64,000 nucleotides of DNA from JAGVGT01 sp963807225 (GCA_963807225.1 CAWEAD010000008.1:62001-126000); one strand, 5' to 3'; shown: positions 29,801 through 38,883, counted from the stretch's first letter. Program-made: numbers and translations. The notes: generated by a model from the sequence alone, not told the origin.

Positions 29801-30469
29801 TTACTCCGGCTTTAATGTGGGGCGCTGTTCGGCGGCATTGAAGGGAACTCGACCTTTTTTGGCCAGTAGTTCCAGAAATTCGTCCAGATGAGCTTCCCGG
29901 GTGAAGGCTTCCCGGCCGGTCTCGGTGAAGCGACAGGAACAACTGGTCAACTGCCCCCCGCACCAGGGGCAGATCTCCACTGGACAACCCGGAGTATGGA
30001 ATTCGCCTTCGGCGCTGCCGCACACCGGGCAGAGCTCCGGGGCCTCGTTGACCGGCAGGTGCTTGGGGAAGTCACGCGGGTCGGTGTGACGCTTAATATA
30101 CTCCTCCCGGTCCCGCCAGCCGAAGAACTCCAGGATTTCCTGGTCCCAGATTCCTTCCCGCCAGGTCCCGAGAAACTCTGCCTCCTCACGGGTAGCCAGG
30201 TAGAGGTATTCATCTTGCAGTGATTTGACGCAGAGCAGAAAAACGCCCTGGCGGTTGGCTATCCGCCTGATCTCGACGACCCCGTCGTCTTTGGCCTCTG
30301 GCAGATAGCTGTAAAAGCTGTGCAGGACCTTGAGGGCGATGATGTCGGCCGAGTATTGGTCGACAACTTTGACCAGTTCGGCCCGCTTGTCGGCAGGAGA
30401 GCCGTACTCCATAAGCAGATCGATCTCCCGGCGCAATTCGGTGAGAGACGGTGGCAGGAAATTATCCAT
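29801..30469 (-). CDS. Protein with C-terminal zinc-binding cysteine cluster, unknown function
   Basis: About 222 residues from the ATG complementary to 30469 (MDNFLPPSLTEL), with GGAG upstream. The N-terminal two thirds are an acidic alpha/beta domain (VDQYSADIIALKVLHSFYSY, QDEYLYLATREEAEFLGTWR). The C-terminal third carries CPVCG, CPVEICPWCGG and CSC, at least seven cysteines, probably binding zinc. The ATG overlaps the thiE stop (A-TGGA-TAA), so it is translationally coupled to thiE. No family is recognised. Coupling hints at a thiamine-linked or general housekeeping role, but it may be chance. Confidence 0.75.
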   Translation of the reverse strand: MDNFLPPSLTELRREIDLLMEYGSPADKRAELVKVVDQYSADIIALKVLHSFYSYLPEAKDDGVVEIRRIANRQGVFLLCVKSLQDEYLYLATREEAEFLGTWREGIWDQEILEFFGWRDREEYIKRHTDPRDFPKHLPVNEAPELCPVCGSAEGEFHTPGCPVEICPWCGGQLTSCSCRFTETGREAFTREAHLDEFLELLAKKGRVPFNAAEQRPTLKPE

Positions 30470-31160
30470 ATTTATTCTCCGGAACCGCGCCGGCATTGAT
30501 CCGGGCGGCGTCAATGGCTTTGAGCCAGCGGCTGGTTTCGGCGGCGATATCCGAAGCGGCGGTCAGGGCGGTGACCACGGCCAGCCGTTGGGCGCCCCGG
30601 GCAACCAGCTCGTCGATATGTGCCAACTTAATGCCGCCCATAACTGTGAAAGGCAGGGGGGACAGGGCGCTAAAGGCAGGGATGGCCTCACTGCCGAGAA
30701 ATTCCTTGAGCCCATCCTTGGTGGTGGTAGGAAAAAGGGGGCCGATGTTGAAATAGGAGGCGCCGCGCTCCCGGGCGGTGGCAGCCTGGGCCGGGGTATT
30801 GGCCGAGACGCCGATCAGCAGGTCCGGGGCCAACCGGCGCGCCTCTTCGGCCGGCAGATCGCGGTTGCCCAAGTGGACGCCGTCGGCCCCGGTCAAAAGC
30901 GCGATATCCAGCCGATTGTTGACCATGAATAAAGCGCCGGCTTCCCTGGTTAGCCGCCGGAAGGCCAGGGCTTTCTCATAGAGAAGCCGGTCGTCGCCCT
31001 CCTTGTCCCGCAGCTGGACGATCCGGGCGCCGCCGGCCAGTACCGACGACAACCACTCCAGATCGCTTCGGCCTCGGGCCAGGCGTTCGCAGGAAACGGG
31101 GTAGAGCGTGACATTTTCGGTGAAAATTTTCAGGCGCTGGGCCAGGGAGTCAATCGGCAT
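30462..31160 (-). CDS. thiE: Thiamine-phosphate synthase
   Basis: 232 residues, a TIM barrel. Joins hydroxymethylpyrimidine diphosphate and thiazole phosphate to make thiamine phosphate. Motifs: IVQLRDKEGDD (pyrophosphate Arg/Asp), VNNRLDIALLTGADGVHLGN, IGVSANT, GPLFPTTTKDG and VMGGIKLAHI. An N-terminal extension of about 15 residues precedes the first strand. No other thi genes are nearby. It is divergent from gltA with a 159-bp region between. Confidence 0.93.
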   Translation of the reverse strand: MPIDSLAQRLKIFTENVTLYPVSCERLARGRSDLEWLSSVLAGGARIVQLRDKEGDDRLLYEKALAFRRLTREAGALFMVNNRLDIALLTGADGVHLGNRDLPAEEARRLAPDLLIGVSANTPAQAATARERGASYFNIGPLFPTTTKDGLKEFLGSEAIPAFSALSPLPFTVMGGIKLAHIDELVARGAQRLAVVTALTAASDIAAETSRWLKAIDAARINAGAVPENKYG

Positions 31161-31319
31161 GGTAATGTAATGTATCGATACGAGTTCTCGGTTCGAGGAA
31201 GCCGCCGGTCGACTTGCTAAAACGGCGGTTAGCGGTTATAATAACCGGCTTCTGGTAATTTTTCATTAGTCTTATCCGAAGGACCGAACAAGCTAGATAA
31301 TTATAACGGGAATATAGGC

Positions 31320-32621
31320 ATGCTAGATAAATTTTTCACCGGCGAAAAAGCCGAAGTGCGGATTGGCGACCAGGTTTTTCATTTACCGATCGTTGAGGGT
31401 ACCGAAGGCGAGCGTGCCATTGACATTCGCAAGCTCAGGGCCGAAACCGGATATATTACCATCGACAGCGGTTACATGAACACCGGCGCCTGCACCAGTG
31501 CGATCACCTTCCTCGACGGTGAGAAGAGTATCCTTAATTACCGGGGCTATTCCATCGAGGATCTGGCCGAGCACTGTTCATTTATCGAGGTCGCCTACCT
31601 GTTGATCAACGGAGTGTTGCCCAATGTGACCGAACTGGACCAGTTCAGCCGGCAATTGAACAGCCATTCCATGATCCACGAGGACATGGTCCACTTCTTT
31701 GACCGGTTTCCGCCCGGCGCCTCGCCCATGTCGATCCTTTCCTCCATGGCCAACACTTTGTGCAATTTCTACCCGGAAATGGTCGACCCCATGGAGAACT
31801 TCAACACCACGGCGGCCAGGTTGGTTTCCAAGATGCGGACCATTGCCGCGTTTTCCTACCGGAAGTCGAAGGGGCACCCCCTGACCTATCCGCGCTTCAA
31901 TCTTACTTATTGCGCCAACTTCCTGAACATGATGTTCGATTCGCCGGTCAATCCCTATCTGATCGACAAGGTCGTGGTCGATGCCCTCAACAAATTGCTG
32001 ATCCTGCACGGTGATCATGAACTGAACTGCTCGACCGCCACGGTGCGGATCGTCGGCAGTGCCCGGACCAATCTCTATGCCTCGATCTCGGCCGGGATCA
32101 GCGCGCTCTGGGGGCCGCTGCACGGCGGCGCCAATCAAGATGTCATGGAGATGCTGGAACGGATCCTGGCCGAGGGCGGCAATTACCGGAAATACATCGA
32201 AAAGGCCAAGGACCCCAACGATCCATTCCGGCTGGTCGGTTTCGGACACCGGGTCTACAAGAACCACGATCCGCGCTCCCGGATCATCAAAAAGGCCTGC
32301 GACGACGTGCTGGTGGCCCTGAACATGGCCGACGACCCGCTGCTGACCCTGGCCAAGGAACTGGAAGAGGTGGTGCTTAACGACGAGTACTTCATCGAGC
32401 GGCGGCTCTACCCCAATGTCGACTTTTACAGCGGTATCATCTACCGGGCCATGGGAATTCCCACCAATATGTTCACGGTGATGTTCGCTCTGGGGCGGCT
32501 GCCCGGTTGGATTGCCCATTGGCGGGAGATGTGGGACGACCCCAACACCAGGATCGGCCGGCCACGCCAGGTCTATGTCGGCCCCACTCTGAGGAATTAC
32601 GTGCCCATCGAAGAACGCTAG
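31320..32621 (+). CDS. gltA: Citrate synthase, type I (Si)
   Basis: 433 residues, the classical bacterial hexameric-type length. Motifs: YITIDSGYMNTGACTSAITF, LNYRGYSIEDLAEH, LILHGDHELNCSTATVR, WGPLHGGANQDVMEML, VGFGHRVYKNHDPRS (catalytic His) and YPNVDFYSGIIYRAMGIP (catalytic Asp). Makes citrate from acetyl-CoA and oxaloacetate. It is the second citrate synthase in the window; the other (21.8 kb) is of a shorter type. It is monocistronic: divergent promoter region upstream and a strong terminator downstream. Confidence 0.95.
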   Translation: MLDKFFTGEKAEVRIGDQVFHLPIVEGTEGERAIDIRKLRAETGYITIDSGYMNTGACTSAITFLDGEKSILNYRGYSIEDLAEHCSFIEVAYLLINGVLPNVTELDQFSRQLNSHSMIHEDMVHFFDRFPPGASPMSILSSMANTLCNFYPEMVDPMENFNTTAARLVSKMRTIAAFSYRKSKGHPLTYPRFNLTYCANFLNMMFDSPVNPYLIDKVVVDALNKLLILHGDHELNCSTATVRIVGSARTNLYASISAGISALWGPLHGGANQDVMEMLERILAEGGNYRKYIEKAKDPNDPFRLVGFGHRVYKNHDPRSRIIKKACDDVLVALNMADDPLLTLAKELEEVVLNDEYFIERRLYPNVDFYSGIIYRAMGIPTNMFTVMFALGRLPGWIAHWREMWDDPNTRIGRPRQVYVGPTLRNYVPIEER

Positions 32622-32721
32622 TGCGAGCATGGCGGCGTTCTTGCCACGCCGGTAATTATCGAGAGGTCTTGCCGGCCTGATGGGGAATTCCGAAGTCGGA
32701 ATATCCGATTCTTACTCATAC

Positions 32722-32767
32722 AAAAATGGCCTTCCCGGAACTTGATCCCGGGAAGGCCATTTTTTTG
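32722..32767 (+). terminator. Rho-independent terminator after gltA
   Basis: A perfect 17-bp stem (AAAAATGGCCTTCCCGG against its complement) with an 8-nt loop and seven T. Being flanked by A and T it may act in both directions. Confidence 0.93.
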
Positions 32768-32942
32768 CGGCCCGGCCGGAATAATTTATTGAACCTTACA
32801 ATAATCGCTGTGTTGACTAAGATTTGGGGCTATGTTAGTAAAATCATTTTTTCCGGCCGGTATGTGACCGGCCCGACCGCCTTTCCGGACTTTTTCATAT
32901 GAGTTCCGGGCCAAGCGATCTTAACCAATCAGATTCAGGAGA

Positions 32943-34256
32943 ATGGCAGTGCGTACCGATATCGTTCACATAGGGGCAGGCGAACTGACCTATGAGATAA
33001 GGAATATTGTCAGCGTCGGCGAGAAGTTGCAAAGCCTGGGCCTCGATACCTACTGGGAGAATATCGGTGACCCGGTGTTCAAGGGCGAGAAGATCCCCCA
33101 ATGGATGAAGGAAATCGTCGCCGATTGCGCCATGCAGGACGCCACCTATGGTTATTGCCCCACCAAGGGGGTGCTGACCACCCGGGAGTTCATCGCCAAG
33201 CAGGTCAATAAGCGCGGCACGGTGCGGATTACCGCCGATGATATCATCTTCTTCAACGGTCTGGGCGATGCCATCAACAAAGTATTTACCATGCTGCGGC
33301 GGACGGCCCGGGTAGTGGTGCCTTCACCCAGCTACACCACCCACTCATCGGCCGAGGCGGCCCACGCCGGCGACCGGCCGGTCACCTACCGGCTCGATCC
33401 CGACAACAACTGGTATCCGGACCTGGACGATCTGGAAAAACGGATCAAGTACAATCCGGCCGTGGCCGGCATCCTGATAATCAATCCCGACAATCCCACC
33501 GGCGCCGTCTACCCGGAGGATATCATGCGCGGCATGGTGGCTCTGGCCAAGAAGTACGATCTCTTCATCATCTGTGACGAGGTCTATCAGAACATCATTT
33601 ATAATGGCGCTACCACCAAGCCGCTGGCCGAAGTGATCGGGGATGTGCCGGCCATCAATATGCGCGGCATCTCCAAGGAAATGCCCTGGCCCGGTTCGCG
33701 TTGCGGCTGGATTGAGGTCTACAACGGCCATAATGATCCGATGTTCGAAAAGTACGTGACCTCGATCTTGAACGCCAAGATGCTGGAGGTCTGCTCAACC
33801 ACTTTGCCGCAGGTGGCCTTGCCCAAGATCGTCCAGCATCCGGAGTACTGGAACTACCTGCAGGAGCGGATCAAACGCTACGAAAGCCATTCCAACATCG
33901 CTTACAATTGCCTGAAGAAGGTGGACGGACTGTTCGTCAATCGCACCAACGGCGCTTTTTACATGTCCGTGGCCTTCCAGGAGGGGCGGCTCAACAACCG
34001 GCAGAGCCTGGCCATCCCCAACAACGAGGTGCGCAAGTATGTCGAGGGTCTGGTCAACAAACCGGACGTAGCCCCGGACAAGCGTTTTGTTTACTATCTG
34101 CTGGGCGCCACCGGTATCTGCGTGGTGCCGCTCTCCTCCTTCGCCACCACGATGCAGGGATTCCGCACCACCCTGCTGGAGAGTAACGAGGAGAAATTCC
34201 GAATGATCTGCCAAAACCTGGCTGATGCCATCCGCAGCTATCTGGTCTCTGGATAA
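32943..34256 (+). CDS. Class I/II PLP-dependent aminotransferase
   Basis: 437 residues, fold-type I. Recognisable blocks: FFNGLGDAINKVFTMLRR, VVVPSPSYTTHSSAEA, NPDNPTGAVYPEDIM, FIICDEVYQNIIYNG, and the PLP lysine in ISKEMPWPGSRCGWIE. The C-terminal domain ends with GICVVPLSSF. The SKEMPWPGSRCGW box is a subgroup mark of a family often seen in anaerobes and close to alanine/aspartate transaminases; the amino donor and acceptor cannot be set from sequence. The gene stands alone between two terminators. Confidence 0.85.
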   Translation: MAVRTDIVHIGAGELTYEIRNIVSVGEKLQSLGLDTYWENIGDPVFKGEKIPQWMKEIVADCAMQDATYGYCPTKGVLTTREFIAKQVNKRGTVRITADDIIFFNGLGDAINKVFTMLRRTARVVVPSPSYTTHSSAEAAHAGDRPVTYRLDPDNNWYPDLDDLEKRIKYNPAVAGILIINPDNPTGAVYPEDIMRGMVALAKKYDLFIICDEVYQNIIYNGATTKPLAEVIGDVPAINMRGISKEMPWPGSRCGWIEVYNGHNDPMFEKYVTSILNAKMLEVCSTTLPQVALPKIVQHPEYWNYLQERIKRYESHSNIAYNCLKKVDGLFVNRTNGAFYMSVAFQEGRLNNRQSLAIPNNEVRKYVEGLVNKPDVAPDKRFVYYLLGATGICVVPLSSFATTMQGFRTTLLESNEEKFRMICQNLADAIRSYLVSG

Positions 34257-34281
34257 ATTCGGGCAACGCCCATGGTAATCT

Positions 34282-34322
34282 GCGCCGCCCGGCCTGTTCA
34301 TGGCCGGGCGGCGCTTTTTTTT
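34282..34322 (+). terminator. Rho-independent terminator after the aminotransferase
   Basis: A perfect 13-bp GC-rich stem, GCGCCGCCCGGCC / GGCCGGGCGGCGC, with a 7-nt loop and eight T. Confidence 0.95.
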
Positions 34323-34398
34323 GTCGGCCCTGGTCAAAATATCGAGCCGACAAGGGTTTTCGCTTTGGGAAAAATGATTGTATTCATCACCGTTCGCC

Positions 34399-34427
34399 TT
34401 GACAGAGGTAGGGCCGATACTTATTTT
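34399..34427 (+). promoter_or_regulatory. Weak candidate promoter for grpE-dnaK
   Basis: TTGACA at 34399-34404 with TATTTT 17 bp later. No heat-shock sigma-32 or CIRCE-type inverted repeat was found in this region, so the heat-shock control is unclear. Confidence 0.35.
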
Positions 34428-34553
34428 CCTGACAACTTTGGAATGGCCCTTTGCGGTCAGTTCCTGCCAATAATTATTAATCAGGAGCCTGTTCGTTGAG
34501 CTGACCCGGGTTGCCGGTTGCTTAGCGGAAGGATCTCAATTACCGGGGAAGAC

Positions 34554-35123
34554 GTGAAGGACAAGAGCCAGAAGCAGGTGGACGATGAGAAGGCGGCGAC
34601 CGCGCGGGAAGCAGGCGCGGCGGAAGAAGCCGAGATGACCGCTCGGGAAGATTTGACGGCCGCCCTGGATAAAGCCCGGCAGGATGCTTGCGAGGCGCAG
34701 GACAAACTTTTGCGCCTGGCGGCCGACTTCGATAACCAGAAGAAGAGGTTGCAACGGGATAAGGACATCGCCCTGAAATTCGCCGAGGAGGTCCTGATCA
34801 AGGAACTGCTGCCCAGTCTCGATAATCTGGAACGAGCCCTGAATCAGGATCGGACCGGAGAGAAATTCAGCGAGCAGCTATTGGAAGGGGTCGAGATGAC
34901 TTACCGGGGGCTGATGAATACCTTGGAGAAACATGGCCTCCAGCAGCTGCAGAGTATCGGTGAGCCGTTCGACCCGAATTACCATGAGGCCCTGGCCTTG
35001 GAGGCGAGCAGCGAGGTGCCGGAGCAAAGGATTTTACAGGAATACGAGAAAGGCTACCTACTGAAAGACCGTCTTTTAAGGGCGGCCAAGGTGGTGGTTT
35101 CCAAAGGTAATAATTGCGGTTGA
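34554..35123 (+). CDS. grpE: Nucleotide exchange factor GrpE
   Basis: 189 residues from GTG 34554, which has GGGGAA 4 nt upstream; a TTG at 34518 is the alternative. The N-terminal acidic coiled coil (about 20-85) leads to LRLAADFDNQKKRLQRDKD, then the beta domain with GLQQLQSIGEPFDPNYHEAL and the GYLLKDRLLRAAKVVVSKG end typical of GrpE. It releases ADP from DnaK. dnaK follows 79 bp later. No hrcA is found upstream in the window. Confidence 0.93.
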   Translation: MKDKSQKQVDDEKAATAREAGAAEEAEMTAREDLTAALDKARQDACEAQDKLLRLAADFDNQKKRLQRDKDIALKFAEEVLIKELLPSLDNLERALNQDRTGEKFSEQLLEGVEMTYRGLMNTLEKHGLQQLQSIGEPFDPNYHEALALEASSEVPEQRILQEYEKGYLLKDRLLRAAKVVVSKGNNCG

Positions 35124-35202
35124 GCGAGCCATGTCGGCCTCGACTGCGGAATGTCGGATATTGATTACATTATAACTGTGATAAAGATTAGGAGATAATC
35201 TA

Positions 35203-37116
35203 ATGGGAAAAATCATCGGAATCGATCTGGGTACAACTAATTCCTGCGTGGCCGTAATGGAAGGCGGGGAACCCAAAGTCATCGTCAACGTCGAGGGCAA
35301 CCGCACCACCCCTTCGGTGGTGGCCGTGACCGAGAACGAAAGGTTGGTAGGGCAGGTGGCCAAGCGCCAGGCGGTGACCAATCCCGAGCGGACCCTGTTC
35401 GCCATCAAGCGCTTGATCGGCCGGAAGTTCACCGATCCGGAGGTCAAGAAGTCCATCGAGTTGAGCCCCTTCAAGATCGTCAAGGGCAAGGACGGCGACG
35501 CCGTGGTCGAGGTGGCTGGCAAGACTTACTCCGCGCCGGAGATCTCGGCCATGATCCTGACCAAGATGAAGCAGACCGCCGAAGAGTATCTTGGCGAGAA
35601 GGTCACCGACGCGGTGATTACCGTGCCTGCATATTTCAACGACAGCCAGCGCCAGGCCACCAAGGACGCCGGTCGCATCGCCGGATTGAACGTACTGCGG
35701 ATCATCAACGAGCCGACCGCCGCTTCTCTGGCCTACGGCCTGGACAAGAAGAAAGAAGAGAAGATCGCGGTCTTCGACCTGGGCGGCGGTACCTTCGATG
35801 TTTCCGTGCTGGAGATCGGCGACGGCGTTTTCGAGGTCAAGTCCACCAACGGCGACACTTTCCTGGGTGGCGAAGACTTCGACATGCGGATCGTCAACTG
35901 GCTGGCCGACGAGTTCAAGCGTGATCAGGGCATCGACCTGCGCCAGGACAAGATGGCTCTGCAACGGCTCAAGGAAGAGGCGGAGAAGGCTAAGATGGAA
36001 CTCTCCACCTCCAAGGAGACTGATATCAATCTGCCCTTCATCACCGCAGATGCTTCCGGACCCAAGCACCTGAATATCAAACTCACCCGGGCCAAGATGG
36101 AAAACCTGGTGGCCGACCTGATCGACCGTTGCGTGGAACCATGTCGGACCGCTTTGAAGGACGCCGGTCTCTCCGCCGCCGATATCGACGAGGTCATCCT
36201 GGTCGGCGGCATGACCCGGATGCCCAAGGTGCAGGAGAAGGTAAAAGAGATCTTCGGCAAAGAGCCGCACAAGGGCGTCAATCCGGACGAGGTAGTGGCC
36301 CTGGGCGCCGCCATTCAGGGCGGGGTCTTGAAGGGCGATGTCAAGGACGTGCTGCTGCTCGATGTCACCCCGCTTTCTCTGGGTATCGAGACCCTGGGCG
36401 GGGTTTGCACCAAGCTGATTGAAAAGAACACCACCATCCCGACCAAGAAGAGCCAGATCTTTTCGACCGCGGCCGATAACCAGCCGGCGGTTTCGATCCA
36501 CGTCCTCCAGGGCGAGCGGGAAATGGCGGCCGGCAACAAGTCTATCGGCCGCTTTGAACTGGCCGACATCCCGCCGGCTCCGCGCGGTCTGCCGCAAATC
36601 GAGGTGACTTTCGACCTTGACGCCAACGGCATCCTGCACGTCTCGGCCAAGGATCTTGGGAGCGGAAAGGAACAGTCGATCAAGATTACCGCTTCCAGCG
36701 GCCTTACCGAAGCAGAGATCAAGCAGATGCAGCAGGACGCAGAAGCCCATGCCGCCGAGGACCATAAGCGCCGGGAGCTGGTGGATGCCCGGAACCACGG
36801 GGACCAGATGATCTACGCCACCGAGAAGAGCTTGAAGGAACTGGGCGACAAGGTTGATGCCGAGACCAAGGGTAATGTGGAGAGTGAAATCGCCAGCCTC
36901 AAGAAGTTGCTGGAAGGTGAGGACACCGAGGCCATCAAGCAGGGAACCGAATCGCTGACCCAGGCCTCCCACAAGCTGGCTGAGATCATGTACTCGCAGG
37001 CCAGCGCCGGCCAAGGTGGCGGCGGCGCCCCCGGTGGTGAGGCAGCCGGCGGCGAAGGCGGAGCGAAGAAGGATGACGACGATGTGGTCGACGCCGACTT
37101 CGAGGAAGTGAAGTAG
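35203..37116 (+). CDS. dnaK: Chaperone DnaK (Hsp70)
   Basis: 637 residues, with AGGAG 8 nt before the ATG. ATPase domain: IIGIDLGTTNSCVAVMEGG, VITVPAYFNDSQRQATKDAG, IAVFDLGGGTFDVSVLEIGD, LVGGMTRMPKVQEKV. Substrate domain: LLLDVTPLSLGIETLGGV, then the helical lid and a Gly-rich tail ending DDDVVDADFEEVK, the conserved EEV(D/K)-like end. Folds and protects proteins with GrpE. dnaJ is not downstream as in many bacteria; trpS follows after a terminator. An additional inverted repeat TTTTTGCCCGA/TCGGGCAAAAA sits at 37131-37165. Confidence 0.97.
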   Translation: MGKIIGIDLGTTNSCVAVMEGGEPKVIVNVEGNRTTPSVVAVTENERLVGQVAKRQAVTNPERTLFAIKRLIGRKFTDPEVKKSIELSPFKIVKGKDGDAVVEVAGKTYSAPEISAMILTKMKQTAEEYLGEKVTDAVITVPAYFNDSQRQATKDAGRIAGLNVLRIINEPTAASLAYGLDKKKEEKIAVFDLGGGTFDVSVLEIGDGVFEVKSTNGDTFLGGEDFDMRIVNWLADEFKRDQGIDLRQDKMALQRLKEEAEKAKMELSTSKETDINLPFITADASGPKHLNIKLTRAKMENLVADLIDRCVEPCRTALKDAGLSAADIDEVILVGGMTRMPKVQEKVKEIFGKEPHKGVNPDEVVALGAAIQGGVLKGDVKDVLLLDVTPLSLGIETLGGVCTKLIEKNTTIPTKKSQIFSTAADNQPAVSIHVLQGEREMAAGNKSIGRFELADIPPAPRGLPQIEVTFDLDANGILHVSAKDLGSGKEQSIKITASSGLTEAEIKQMQQDAEAHAAEDHKRRELVDARNHGDQMIYATEKSLKELGDKVDAETKGNVESEIASLKKLLEGEDTEAIKQGTESLTQASHKLAEIMYSQASAGQGGGGAPGGEAAGGEGGAKKDDDDVVDADFEEVK

Positions 37117-37218
37117 TTATTGGAAACGGTCTTTTTGCCCGATGGCGATGTTGCTCTCGGGCAAAAACCCTCGTTCCCGAGCGGGAACTAAGTAGATACG
37201 TTTTATTCCATAGAGCCA

Positions 37219-37260
37219 ATGGGGGTGCAGAAAGTTATTGCCTGCACCCCCATTTTTTTT
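37219..37260 (+). terminator. Rho-independent terminator of grpE-dnaK
   Basis: A 12-bp perfect stem, ATGGGGGTGCAG / CTGCACCCCCAT, with an 11-nt loop and eight T. The ATG within its left arm is therefore not the trpS start. Confidence 0.93.
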
Positions 37261-37302
37261 AACATCCTGAGCCTTGTTAACTACCCAACCAGGACATATA
37301 AA

Positions 37303-38268
37303 ATGAAAATCCTTTCCGGTATCCAACCTTCCGGGCAACTCCATATTGGCAACTACTTCGGGATGATGCGCTCGATGATCGCCAATCAGGAGAGCGCCGA
37401 ACTCTACGCCTTTATCGTCAACCTGCACGCCCTGACCTCGGTCCATGACCGGGAGCGGCTGGCCCGCGACACCTTCAACGCCGCCGCCGACTTCATGGCC
37501 CTGGGTCTCGACCCCGAAAAGTGCATCTTCTGGGTGCAGAGCGACGTGCCCGAGGTCACCGAGCTGACCTGGGTGCTTTCCACCCTGACCCCCATGGGTT
37601 TGCTGGAGCGCTGCCATTCCTATAAGGACAAGCTGGCCAAGGGATTGCTGGCCAGCCACGGCCTGTTCTCTTACCCGGTACTGATGGCCGCCGATATCCT
37701 GATCTACCAGGCCGAGAAGGTGCCGGTGGGCAAGGATCAGAAACAACACATCGAGGTGGCCCGCGACATCGCCATTAAATTCAACAACACCTTCGGCGAG
37801 ACCTTCGTAATTCCCGAGCCGGTGATCGACGACAACCTGGCCGTGGTGCCCGGCCTGGACGGCCAGAAGATGTCCAAGTCTTACGGCAACACCATCCCGA
37901 TATTCCAGGACCAGAAATCGTTGAAGAAGCAGGTGATGGCCATCGTCACCGACGCCAGCCCGGTGGAGGCGCCCAAGGATCCGGATAAATGCAATCTTTA
38001 CGCTATCTTCAAACTCTTCGCCCCGGCCGACCGCCTGGACGAGGTCCACTCACTCTACGTTAACGGTGGGGCCATGTACGGCAAAATCAAGCTGGAACTG
38101 GTCGATCTGATCTGGGATTATTTTCGCGAAGCACGGGAAAAACGGGAAAGACTGGAGAACGATCGGGCTAACGTGCACGAGGTGCTGGCCCGGGGAGCCG
38201 AAAAGGCACGGCAGAAGGCGATGGCCACCCTGGACCTGGTCAAGGAAAGGACCGGATTGAAGTATTAG
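37303..38268 (+). CDS. trpS: Tryptophanyl-tRNA synthetase
   Basis: 321 residues from ATG 37303 (MKILSGIQPSGQ). The ATG at 37219 lies in a terminator and is rejected. Class I signatures: SGIQPSGQLHIGNYFG (HIGH-type), QKMSKSYGNTIPIF (KMSKS); DKQKHIEV-type GKDQKQHIEVARDIA is the standard block. Charges tRNA-Trp. Sequence is of the bacterial TrpRS I form. A palindromic repeat begins a few bases after the stop and may serve as its terminator. Confidence 0.95.
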   Translation: MKILSGIQPSGQLHIGNYFGMMRSMIANQESAELYAFIVNLHALTSVHDRERLARDTFNAAADFMALGLDPEKCIFWVQSDVPEVTELTWVLSTLTPMGLLERCHSYKDKLAKGLLASHGLFSYPVLMAADILIYQAEKVPVGKDQKQHIEVARDIAIKFNNTFGETFVIPEPVIDDNLAVVPGLDGQKMSKSYGNTIPIFQDQKSLKKQVMAIVTDASPVEAPKDPDKCNLYAIFKLFAPADRLDEVHSLYVNGGAMYGKIKLELVDLIWDYFREAREKRERLENDRANVHEVLARGAEKARQKAMATLDLVKERTGLKY

Positions 38269-38272
38269 CCCT

Positions 38273-38309
38273 TGTAGGGCGTAATGCGCTTCGCTTGTTG
38301 CGCCCTACA
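38273..38309. repeat. Palindromic intergenic repeat, family member 2
   Basis: TGTAGGGCG (38273-38281) pairs perfectly with CGCCCTACA (38301-38309). The centre, TAATGCGCTTCGCTTGTTG, matches the repeat at 13.65-13.73 kb. Confidence 0.65.
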
Positions 38310-38505
38310 TTTGATAGATTGCTAACCGGCCGGTGGGTTTGTTTTAAAAGATTTGTTTCCTCCGCAACTATTCACGTATAACTTAAAACTTCTAACTGCA
38401 TTTCCCTCTTGCCAGCTTCCTGACTTTAAGGCATATTCCTGGCCGCAAGTGTTTCAGGGTCTTTGGTTGCTTGCCGTTATGGTTTGCTTAAGGGTCTGGA
38501 ATATA

Positions 38506-38883
38506 ATGGGAACAGTCAATGCTTGTCTCACCTGCGGGGCATGTTGCGCCAACTTTCGCGTCTCCTTTTACTGGGGCGAAGCCAACGATGCCACCGAGGG
38601 CGGGGTACCCGTCCATCTCACCGAAAAACTCAACGACTTCCGCCGGGTGATGCTCGGCACCAACCGCCCGGAGCCGCGCTGCATCGCCCTGAAGGGCGCG
38701 ATCGGCTCCGAGGTCAACTGCGCCATCTATCCGCAGCGCACCTCGACCTGCCGCGATTTTGAGGCCTCCTGGGTCAACGGTGTTCGCAATGAGCATTGCG
38801 ATCGGGCTCGAACGGTCTGGGGGTTGTTGCCCCTGCAGCCGGACAGCTGGCAGGCGCCGGAGAATTTCCCCAAGGCGGCTTGA
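38506..38883 (+). CDS. YkgJ family cysteine cluster protein
   Basis: 125 residues from ATG 38506 (MGTVNACLTCGACC). A long in-frame extension to 38353 has no ribosome site and reads like noncoding DNA. The family mark is a Cys cluster, C-L-T-C-G-A-C-C near the N terminus, with later cysteines in RCIALKG, NCAIYPQRTSTCRDFEAS and NEHCDRAR. This pattern fits the metal-binding YkgJ/UPF0153 group, thought to bind zinc or an Fe-S cluster. The biological role is not established. It is convergent with rlmI. Confidence 0.82.
   Translation: MGTVNACLTCGACCANFRVSFYWGEANDATEGGVPVHLTEKLNDFRRVMLGTNRPEPRCIALKGAIGSEVNCAIYPQRTSTCRDFEASWVNGVRNEHCDRARTVWGLLPLQPDSWQAPENFPKAA

Noticed and set aside
35200..37014. 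A 604-codon open frame on the minus strand opposite dnaK
   Set aside because: It mirrors dnaK; long antisense frames are expected opposite GC-rich genes with strong third-position bias. Its translation has no recognisable motif.
37219..37302. Upstream ATG for trpS
   Set aside because: It lies in the left arm of the dnaK terminator; TrpS proteins begin at the later MKILSGIQPSGQ.
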